DNA of 28,974 nt from Paludibacter sp. UBA6032 (GTDB lineage Bacteria > Bacteroidota > Bacteroidia > Bacteroidales > Paludibacteraceae), in the NCBI GenBank assembly GCA_002427885.1, contig DIZI01000026.1:16589-45562 (forward strand), in the 5' to 3' direction. The translations under genes were made by a program, and so were the position numbers. The notes beneath the pieces are model-generated. The model worked only from the letters and a program-made list of their open reading frames with translations. It had not been told where the DNA came from and searched no databases. This document shows, one piece after another, positions 1-5,707 of the stretch (within the stretch, counting starts at the first letter, position 1; the number at the start of each line of letters is the position of its first letter).

Positions 1-282
1 GTTTATATCATTTACAGCGAAAAACTCGATGCCTTCTATATAGGTCAAACGCTGGATATAGATCAAAGATTAGAAGAGCATAATACGGGCTTCTTTGAGA
101 ATACATTCACAAGTAAAACAGATGACTGGCAATTATTTTACACGATAGAATGTCAATCAAGAAATCAAGCAATTCTAATTGAGAGACATATTAAAAAAAT
201 GAGAAGTAGAAAATACTACTATTCTCTAAAATCTTTCCCTGAGATTGCTATTAAACTTAGGCAAGTCTATAAACCCGAATAA
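1..282 (+). CDS. GIY-YIG endonuclease domain protein, 5' end cut off by the window
   Basis: The reading frame is open from base 1 to TAA at 280-282 and gives 93 residues. It begins VYIIYS and continues with FYIGQT nine residues later, the paired GIY and YIG strands of the GIY-YIG nuclease fold. A later HNTGFF and an Arg/Glu-containing helix (residues about 60-75) fit the small stand-alone GIY-YIG proteins common in Bacteroidota, usually 80-100 residues long. Only about three N-terminal residues should be missing, because the remnant copy at 391 begins MFY before the same VYIIYS. The family cleaves DNA, but the cellular role of these small single-domain members is not established. Stem-loops and a terminator follow directly. 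Confidence 0.8.
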   Translation, partial: VYIIYSEKLDAFYIGQTLDIDQRLEEHNTGFFENTFTSKTDDWQLFYTIECQSRNQAILIERHIKKMRSRKYYYSLKSFPEIAIKLRQVYKPE

Positions 283-296
283 AATCATTGTGTCCC

Positions 297-338
297 CGTC
301 CGCGATAGCTATCGGGACGATTCCTGGTGACGCCACCA
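297..338. repeat. Two short inverted repeats between the GIY-YIG copies
   Basis: CGTCC (297-301) pairs with GGACG (315-319) around the perfect palindrome CGATAGCTATCG (303-314), leaving one unpaired G. A second hairpin follows, with TGGTG (325-329) and CACCA (334-338) around a four-base loop. Both lie between the stop codon of the GIY-YIG gene and its terminator. They may be parts of a dispersed intergenic palindrome or a mRNA 3' structure. The CCACCA end resembles a tRNA tail, but no cloverleaf can be drawn. Confidence 0.5.
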
Positions 339-340
339 TA

Positions 341-370
341 AAAGAGTTCCTCAAAAGGGAACTCTTTTTG
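341..370 (+). terminator. Rho-independent terminator after the GIY-YIG gene
   Basis: AAAGAGTTCC (341-350) and GGAACTCTTT (358-367) form a perfect 10-bp stem with a 7-base loop, followed by a short T run. It probably ends the GIY-YIG transcript. Confidence 0.75.
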
Positions 371-390
371 TTTGATTAAATACAAAACTT

Positions 391-459
391 ATGTTTTACG
401 TTTATATCATTTACAGCGAAAATTTAAGTCCATTTTATATAGATAAACAATTGAATTAA
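391..459 (+). pseudogene. Remnant of a second, tandem GIY-YIG gene
   Basis: An ATG at 391 starts a 22-residue frame beginning MFYVYIIYSEN and continuing to FYID before TAA at 457-459. Bases 400-420 repeat, almost base for base, the first bases of the window that encode VYIIYSEK. The glycine of YIG is changed to Asp and the frame stops right after the second motif, so no catalytic domain remains. The following 80 bases show no further homology. It is best read as the 5' stub of a duplicated gene whose remainder was deleted. Translation of a 22-residue peptide is possible but unsupported. Confidence 0.7.
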
Positions 460-540
460 TCCTGACATTTCAATCAAACCTAAAATATATACATTTTAGC
501 TTCACGATAAATAAAGGAAAGACTTTTAAAATTTAATCTT

Positions 541-579
541 AAAAGGACTAATTATCTGACAGATAATTAGTCCTTTTTT
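541..579 (+). terminator. Strong orphan terminator hairpin
   Basis: AAAGGACTAATTATCTG (542-558) pairs perfectly with its complement at 560-576 around a single A (so the real loop is the apical 3-5 bases), followed by T residues to 579. No intact gene precedes it within 250 bases. It ends either the transcript of the decayed GIY-YIG copy or a short untranslated RNA from about 460-540. Confidence 0.75.
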
Positions 580-675
580 ACTTCATACAATATTACTACT
601 ACAGAACATGATTGCATATTTATTGCAACTGTGTTTTTTATGTTGTCACAGTTTCTTCATATCATTTACACAGAA

Positions 676-722
676 GCATAATCATTTCGGAACAAAGTTG
701 TAACAGCACTGTCCTACTTTTG
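676..722 (+). promoter_or_regulatory. Candidate Pho-box-like promoter of the first beta-helix lipoprotein
   Basis: TTGTAAC (698-704) lies exactly 14 bases before the TTTG (719-722) of a perfect -7 element TACTTTTG (715-722). At 11-base steps upstream are TCGGAAC (687-693) and GCATAAT (676-682), which match the heptamer only partly. The spacing equals that of the clearer copies at 2960-3006, 8861-8907 and 10041-10087. There is no TTTG at the usual -33 spacing. The inferred start of transcription near 728 gives a short A-rich leader. Confidence 0.5.
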
Positions 723-752
723 CATCATAAAACAGCAAAACAATTAAAAAAA

Positions 753-2138
753 ATGAAAATGAAAAAAAAATTATTCAACTATGCATTCTTTCTACTTGGA
801 GTAACAATGACAGTTACATCTTGTACAACTAAAAATGATCCGCAACCGGTTCCAACTTCTAAAGAAGTTATCCTGAAATCGAACATTACAGGCACACGTA
901 GTCTGGTAAAAGATTCAACTTATGTATTGGAAGGCAATGTTTTTGTTTCCGGAACAATAAATATACAAGCCGGAACAATAATCAAAGGTGATAAATTAAC
1001 AAAAGGGGCATTAATTATTGTACAGGGTGGAAAAATTAATGCCGTTGGTACTCCGACAGAACCAATCGTATTCACTTCACGCATGGAACCAGGATTACGT
1101 GCTGCAGGTGACTGGGGCGGTGTAATCTTAGTTGGTAAAGCACCTTGTAACCAATCAGACCCTACTGTTGAAGGTTTAAGCCAACCTCTGCACTTTGGTG
1201 GTGGTACCGATGCTGCTGATAATTCAGGTACAATGCAATATTGCCGTATTGAATTCGGTGGAATAGCTTTACAACCTGACAATGAAATCAATGGTATGAC
1301 TTTTTGTGCCGTTGGTAGCGGAACAACAATCGACCACATTCAGGTTTCTTATGCCGGTGACGACTCATACGAATGGTTCGGCGGAAATGTAAATGCTAAA
1401 TACATGATTGCCTATTGTGGTTTGGATGATGAATACGATACCGACTTCGGATATTCAGGACACGTACAGTTTGCTTTGGGAGTTCGTAATTCACGTGTTG
1501 CCGATGTATCTACTTCAAACGGTTTTGAATCGGATAATAATGCAACAGGAACTTTAGATACTCCTGTAACCTCAGCCGTATTCTCAAATGTTACTTTGAT
1601 AGGACCCTGGAAAACTCCAACCATGTCAAATGTGAACAGCATGTTCGGTGCAGGAATGCATATTCGTCGCAACAGTTCTCTATCTGCTTTCAACTCAGTT
1701 TTTGCAGGTTGGAACAAAGGACTTCTGCTTGATGCAACAACAACTTATGCGAATGCAACTTCGGGAAGTTTAGCCATTCAAAACTGTGCGTTAGTGGCCT
1801 CAAAAGTGATTGCAGTTACTGGTGCAAATGGTGTTACCGATCAACAAGCATTAGATTTCTTTAATACAACCGGATTTGGAAATCAAATTATTGCTGACAA
1901 TGCAACTGCAGGTATTTCCACATCTTTCTATGATGCTTCAAAAACCGGAACGGCTGCTTTACCAACTTCATTCTTACCTGCTTCAGGATCTCCATTATTG
2001 GGTGCAGCTAAGTTTACACATACAAAATTACAAAATTCATTCTTTGATAAAACTCCAACATTTATCGGAGCATTCGGAGCTACCGACTGGACAAAAGAAG
2101 CATGGGTGAATTTTGATCCGCAAAACACTGTTTATTAA
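753..2138 (+). CDS. Beta-helix outer-surface lipoprotein, paralogue of the T9SS protein at 4070-5662
   Basis: 461 residues from ATG 753. A longer frame from a TTG at 612 would put the signal peptide internally and would include the promoter, so 753 is chosen. The n-region MKMKKK, a hydrophobic stretch and the lipobox VTSC show a type II signal peptide, so the mature protein is a lipoprotein. The body is Gly/Asn/Thr-rich with short repeated strands (IQAGTIIKGD, GDWGGVILVG, DDSYEWFGG, GFESDNN), as in right-handed parallel beta-helices. Residues about 130-350 are closely similar to the product of 4070-5662, which is co-transcribed with a TonB receptor. This copy lacks the T9SS tail and is held by lipid instead. 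No catalytic residues can be assigned. It may be a surface substrate-binding or hydrolytic protein of the phosphorus-uptake system, but that is inferred from context only. Confidence 0.8.
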   Translation: MKMKKKLFNYAFFLLGVTMTVTSCTTKNDPQPVPTSKEVILKSNITGTRSLVKDSTYVLEGNVFVSGTINIQAGTIIKGDKLTKGALIIVQGGKINAVGTPTEPIVFTSRMEPGLRAAGDWGGVILVGKAPCNQSDPTVEGLSQPLHFGGGTDAADNSGTMQYCRIEFGGIALQPDNEINGMTFCAVGSGTTIDHIQVSYAGDDSYEWFGGNVNAKYMIAYCGLDDEYDTDFGYSGHVQFALGVRNSRVADVSTSNGFESDNNATGTLDTPVTSAVFSNVTLIGPWKTPTMSNVNSMFGAGMHIRRNSSLSAFNSVFAGWNKGLLLDATTTYANATSGSLAIQNCALVASKVIAVTGANGVTDQQALDFFNTTGFGNQIIADNATAGISTSFYDASKTGTAALPTSFLPASGSPLLGAAKFTHTKLQNSFFDKTPTFIGAFGATDWTKEAWVNFDPQNTVY

Positions 2139-2164
2139 TCTGATTTTACTAAAGTTAGAGGGAG

Positions 2165-2198
2165 GAGAAGTTGCGGTGACGTAACTTCTCTTTTTTTT
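2165..2198 (+). terminator. Rho-independent terminator after the beta-helix lipoprotein
   Basis: GAGAAGTT (2165-2172) pairs with AACTTCTC (2183-2190) and is followed by eight T residues (2191-2198). It makes the lipoprotein gene a single-gene unit. Confidence 0.85.
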
Positions 2199-2266
2199 AT
2201 AATAATTAATAATTGAAATACATATTAAATTTTTATATTACAGATTCAAAACTACTTATTTTATGG

Positions 2267-2274
2267 TATTTTTG
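2267..2274 (+). promoter_or_regulatory. Putative -7 element TATTTTTG of the MORN-repeat gene
   Basis: TATTTTTG matches the Bacteroidota -7 consensus TAnnTTTG, 28 bases before the ATG at 2303. No convincing -33 element and no TTGTAAT-like heptamers precede it, so this gene seems to lie outside the shared regulon. Confidence 0.5.
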
Positions 2275-2302
2275 TAAAATCAAAACGTAAAAACATAACA
2301 TT

Positions 2303-2776
2303 ATGCGTAAATTCATACTTCCATTTTTATTATTGATAATTTTCCAATTATCATCAACCGCTCAAACCAGTAAAATTGTTCAAAGCGATGGTTTGTTTTT
2401 CACCGATGCAACTCAAACAAAACTGTATACCGGAGAATACAAAGAGTTTTTTGAAAATGGAGAACTGAAACTGGAAATGAATCTGAAAGATGGAAAACCG
2501 GAAGGAGCCTATATTGTTTATTTTCCAAATGGTAAACCGAATGAAGTCAGAGCTTATCGTAATGGGGAATTCCATGGAGTATGGAGAACTTATAACGAAG
2601 CAGGTTTATTGATTTCGGAAGCAGAATACCGAAACAATAAAAAAAATGGCACCTGGCATGTGTGGGATGATTCGGGCATTATGCGCTACGAAATGTACTA
2701 CGACAATGGCAATAAAACAGGAACCTGGTATATGTGGGATGAAAAAGGGAAATTGTTGTCAGAGAAAAAATATTGA
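2303..2776 (+). CDS. Secreted MORN-variant repeat protein (YwqK-like)
   Basis: 157 residues with an N-terminal signal peptide (MRKFILPFLLLIIFQLSSTAQ, cut probably after TAQ). The rest consists of about five repeats of roughly 22 residues with the pattern G-x-Y/W-x-x-Y/W-x-x-x-G-x-L/x-x-x-E-x-x-Y, for example GEYKEFFENGELK, GVWRTYNEAGLLISEAEY and GTWYMWDEKGKLLSEKKY. This is the MORN_2 repeat found in many exported Bacteroidota proteins, some annotated as YwqK family antitoxins. The annotation is by repeat only and no toxin gene is adjacent. It has its own promoter and a terminator downstream. Its function is unknown. Confidence 0.8.
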   Translation: MRKFILPFLLLIIFQLSSTAQTSKIVQSDGLFFTDATQTKLYTGEYKEFFENGELKLEMNLKDGKPEGAYIVYFPNGKPNEVRAYRNGEFHGVWRTYNEAGLLISEAEYRNNKKNGTWHVWDDSGIMRYEMYYDNGNKTGTWYMWDEKGKLLSEKKY

Positions 2777-2884
2777 ATGGGGATTTCTATTGATCAAAAA
2801 GATTGATTGCAAAATTAAAAATCTGTTATTTTGATACTCAATTATTCTATGCATGTAAATATTGTTGATTCTGAAAACAAATAT

Positions 2885-2922
2885 AAAAAAGAGGCTAATC
2901 TTTCTGATTTCCCTCTTTTTTT
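2885..2922 (+). terminator. Terminator after the MORN-repeat gene
   Basis: An A-rich arm ending in AGAGG (2885-2894) pairs with CCTCTTTTTT (2912-2921), and an inner AATC/GATT stem continues the helix. The T run reaches 2922. The rest of the 2777-3154 gap holds this hairpin, the promoter of RR1 and a roughly 150-base leader with no recognisable gene. Confidence 0.7.
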
Positions 2923-2959
2923 CATAAACAGACTCTAAATAGTATCATAAATAATCGTT

Positions 2960-3006
2960 CTGTAATGCATCTCACACTATACTGTAAAAAAACTTATGTT
3001 ACTTTG
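2960..3006 (+). promoter_or_regulatory. Pho-box-like triple direct repeat and -7 element of RR1
   Basis: Three heptamers sit at an exact 11-base period: CTGTAAT (2960-2966), CTCACAC (2971-2977) and CTGTAAA (2982-2988). The last one ends 14 bases before the TTTG of the -7 element TTACTTTG (2999-3006). The order of the heptamers (TGTAAT, then a TCAC-type, then TGTAA) is the same as in the RR2 promoter at 10041-10087. No -33 element is present at the normal spacing, as expected for an activator-dependent promoter. The leader to the ATG at 3155 is about 140 bases. Confidence 0.68.
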
Positions 3007-3154
3007 CATGGCTATTTAAGTTGGATGATCAGCAAACTGTATTCAATCACTTCATTGAGATTCAATCGGATTATTTGATAAACGTGTTGTTCATTCGCCA
3101 ACCTTAATTCTTTCAAAGTTAAAAGGATCTTTAATATCATTCAAAACTATATTT

Positions 3155-3844
3155 ATGAGCCAATATCGCATTTTAGTTGTTGACGATGAAGAAGACATCT
3201 GTGAGATCCTTCACTTTAATCTGGAAGCAGAAGGTTATTTAGTCGATGTCGCCTATTCGGCAGAAGAAGCTTTAGAAAAAGATTTATCTGTCTACAGTTT
3301 ATTATTGCTCGATGTGATGATGGGTACAATTTCAGGTTTTGAAATGGCTAATAAAGTCCGGAAAAATGACATAACGTCAAACATACCTTTCATTTTTCTT
3401 ACAGCGAAAACAGATGAAAACAACCGACTTAAAGGTTTAAGAGTTGGTGCGGATGATTATATTTTTAAACCTTTTTCTTTGCGTGAAGTTATTGAGCGTA
3501 TTAAAGCAGTTATCATCCGTTTAGAAGTTACAAAATACTTCGATTATCAGTTTTTATCCTATGAAAAACTGGAAATGAATTTGATTGACAATAAAGTAAT
3601 GGTAGACAAAATGGATGTTTTATGCACAAAAAAAGAATTTGAAATACTCAAACTTTTTCTTGAAAACAAAAACCGTATGTTTACCGAAGAAGAACTACAG
3701 TTACGCATTTGGATGAACGAAGAACCTGCTGGACTAGATGGAACAATTGATAGAAATATAAACCAACTCCGCAAAAAAATTGGTCGGTACGAAAAAAACA
3801 TTGTCAATCGGCATGGATATGGCTATAGTTTTGAAGAATTGTAA
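3155..3844 (+). CDS. PhoB/OmpR-family response regulator RR1, orphan, with altered recognition helix
   Basis: 229 residues. The receiver domain (about 1-120) has the acidic pair D10/D11, the phosphoacceptor D53 in LLLDVMM, FLTAK (Thr/Ala switch region) and FKPF with the conserved Lys. The C-terminal winged helix (about 130-229) ends RHGYGYSFEEL. It is a paralogue of RR2 (10146-10832), aligned without register shift over most of its length. In the recognition helix RR1 reads G196, R200, N203 and Q204 where RR2 reads R196, V200, T203 and R204. The RR2 pattern is the PhoB-like one (R-T-x-D-V-x-x-x-R-L-R), so RR1 may read a different DNA site or depend on a partner. No histidine kinase gene is adjacent. 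The promoter carries the shared heptamer repeats, suggesting auto- or cross-regulation. Confidence 0.9.
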   Translation: MSQYRILVVDDEEDICEILHFNLEAEGYLVDVAYSAEEALEKDLSVYSLLLLDVMMGTISGFEMANKVRKNDITSNIPFIFLTAKTDENNRLKGLRVGADDYIFKPFSLREVIERIKAVIIRLEVTKYFDYQFLSYEKLEMNLIDNKVMVDKMDVLCTKKEFEILKLFLENKNRMFTEEELQLRIWMNEEPAGLDGTIDRNINQLRKKIGRYEKNIVNRHGYGYSFEEL

Positions 3845-3867
3845 GATTGAATATAAACCACCGTATT

Positions 3868-3908
3868 AATATAAATTGATTTGATAATTTATATTCAAGT
3901 TCTTTTTT
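3868..3908 (+). terminator. Probable terminator after RR1
   Basis: AATATAAATT (3868-3877) pairs perfectly with AATTTATATT (3886-3895) and a T run follows at 3903-3908, five bases further on. The stem is A/T only, so it is a weaker candidate. Confidence 0.45.
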
Positions 3909-3991
3909 ACCCTGCCCCAAATTAATCCCCAATACATTCATTATCTAAAAGAATCATTGAAGTTTTAGATCAAAAACGATTATAACTCAAT

Positions 3992-4033
3992 AAAAAAACA
4001 CGCGTTAAGCAAAATATGCTTTACGCGTGTTTG
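3992..4033 (-). terminator. Terminator of the TonB receptor 1 / T9SS beta-helix operon
   Basis: ACACGCGT (3998-4005) pairs with ACGCGTGT (4023-4030) and AAGCA (4007-4011) with TGCTT (4017-4021), with one T/T mismatch between. Read on the minus strand, the hairpin is followed by seven T residues (complement of 3992-3998), so it terminates transcripts coming from 4070. Confidence 0.8.
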
Positions 4034-4038
4034 ATATT

Positions 4039-4066
4039 AACAAGTTTGATTCAGATCAAACTTGTT
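4039..4066 (-). repeat. Perfect 12-bp stem-loop just after the stop codon of the T9SS gene
   Basis: AACAAGTTTGAT (4039-4050) pairs without mismatch with its complement at 4055-4066 around the four-base loop TCAG. It begins three bases after the stop codon of the minus-strand gene and lies in front of the terminator hairpin. It has no T run of its own. It could protect the mRNA 3' end or act as a first, weak terminator. Confidence 0.65.
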
Positions 4067-4069
4067 CGT

Positions 4070-5662
4070 TTACTTTCTTACTACAAGTTTTTGAGTCAGT
4101 TTAACATTACCTTGTTTGGCTGTTACCATGTAAATACCATTTGTAAGGTTGGAAATATTAAGATTTTCCTTGTCAATTGATAATGCTTGTTTGCTATAAA
4201 CTTCACGACCTGTAATGTCAACAATTTGAATATTCACAACACTGTTTTGTTCAAATGGCAGGTTAAGATAAACGTCCGATTGAGCAGGGTTTGGATATAG
4301 TGAAAGACTATTATTAATTGTTCTTGGTGTAAATACTCCTGTTGCATTCCAGTAAGAATTAGTATTCAGTATTGAGCCGGCAGTAAGATTGAATTTAGGT
4401 GCATCCAGATTGAATGGATCTGTAATACCTAATTCAGTATTTGCTGTTATTGTTGCATTTTTAAATGCAGTAGTATTGAACCAGGCTGTTTCGGCAGCTA
4501 CATCCCATGTTTGACTTGCCGGAATTCCAAAGTTAGTGGTCATACCGGCTAATACACTATTTCTTACTTTTAGGTCATTAGCTACTGCATTTGCCTGGGT
4601 AGTAATTCCATCGATATACAATCCAACTGGCCAACCTGCAAAAACAGTGTTATAAACCTGTAATTTACTATTTCTGCGGATATGAGCAGCACGTCCGAAA
4701 AGTGTATTAATAGTGGTTGTCGGAGTTACCAAAGGTCCGAAAAGACTTACGTTACTAAAAATTGCAGATGTTACCGGGGTATTTAAAGAACCGTTTGCAT
4801 CATTATCTGATTCGAAACCATTCGATTGACTTTGATCGGCAACCTGTGGATCACGCAAACCAACTGCGTATTGAATCATTCCTGAAAAACCATTGTCGGT
4901 ATCGAATTCATCGTCCCAACCACGGTAAGCAATTAAGTGTTTACAGTTTACTGTTCCACCAAACCACTCGTAAGAGTCGTCGCCTGAATAAGAAACCTGT
5001 ACATAGTCGATAGTTGTTCCTGAACCAACGCCACCAAAGGTCAAACCATTGATTTCGTTATTAGGAGTAAAAGCAATACCTGCAAATTCGATTCGAACAT
5101 ATTGTAAGCTTCCAGAATTATCTGCAGGATCTGCGCCACCGAAAGTTGAACCAACACCACCTTCGATAGTAGCTGTACCACCGATTTGATTAATAGGTGC
5201 TTGTCCACAAAGAATCACACCACCCCAGTCACCATAACCACGGCCTCCGGCAGGTTGATTTGAAGTAAACACGATAGGTTCGGTTACGGTACCGTTAGCA
5301 ATAAGTTTACCACCTTTTTCTACAATAAGGGCAGCTTTGTTCGTTTTGTCACCACGGATTACTGTACCGGCTTCGATTGTCAAAGTTGCACCATTCTTAA
5401 CATAAACCCAACCATTCAACAAATAAACATTGTTTTTGGTCCATGTTGTGTTAGTCGTAATGTTACTTGCTGGAATAGTAACAGTAGTTGAAGCATAAGC
5501 TGTGTTTTGACAACCAAAATTTGACCAACCTAAAGACCAATCCCATGTTCCGAATGCACCACGATAATTAACTTTATCGAAAAACGCATTGTCGATTGTA
5601 TTTACTGCCATCATTGATGTAGCTAACAGTAAAAGACCACCTAAAAGTAAATTCTTTTTCAT
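4070..5662 (-). CDS. T9SS-secreted beta-helix protein paired with TonB receptor 1
   Basis: 530 residues. A type I signal peptide (MKKNLLLGGLLLLATSMMA) is followed by a Gly/Asn/Thr-rich beta-helix body (about 60-440) with GDWGGVILCG, GSGTTIDYVQVSYSGDDSYEWFGG and GFESDNDANGS. The last 75 residues form a type IX sorting domain: it starts LYPNPAQSDVYL, continues with VVNIQIVDITGREVY and ends in the basic KLTQKLVVRK. The protein is therefore predicted to be exported by T9SS and attached to the surface or released. The body is closely similar to the lipoprotein at 753-2138. It lies 45 bases downstream of TonB receptor 1 and should share its transcript. A surface partner of the receptor, as SusD is for SusC, is an attractive role, but no SusD-like sequence is present. 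The substrate is unknown. Confidence 0.85.
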   Translation of the reverse strand: MKKNLLLGGLLLLATSMMAVNTIDNAFFDKVNYRGAFGTWDWSLGWSNFGCQNTAYASTTVTIPASNITTNTTWTKNNVYLLNGWVYVKNGATLTIEAGTVIRGDKTNKAALIVEKGGKLIANGTVTEPIVFTSNQPAGGRGYGDWGGVILCGQAPINQIGGTATIEGGVGSTFGGADPADNSGSLQYVRIEFAGIAFTPNNEINGLTFGGVGSGTTIDYVQVSYSGDDSYEWFGGTVNCKHLIAYRGWDDEFDTDNGFSGMIQYAVGLRDPQVADQSQSNGFESDNDANGSLNTPVTSAIFSNVSLFGPLVTPTTTINTLFGRAAHIRRNSKLQVYNTVFAGWPVGLYIDGITTQANAVANDLKVRNSVLAGMTTNFGIPASQTWDVAAETAWFNTTAFKNATITANTELGITDPFNLDAPKFNLTAGSILNTNSYWNATGVFTPRTINNSLSLYPNPAQSDVYLNLPFEQNSVVNIQIVDITGREVYSKQALSIDKENLNISNLTNGIYMVTAKQGNVKLTQKLVVRK

Positions 5663-5707
5663 TTTTTTTGTTTTTTAAGTTTATAATAAAATTATTGATA
5701 AGTATTT

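Noticed and set aside
291..340. Possible tRNA or tRNA-like gene, because of the ending CCACCA
   Set aside because: No anticodon or D arm, and the stems are short palindromes that do not form a cloverleaf.
1412..1717. Minus-strand open frame inside the first beta-helix gene
   Set aside because: It is the mirror of a gene with clear signal peptide and paralogue, and has no features of its own. The same applies to other antisense frames inside the large genes.
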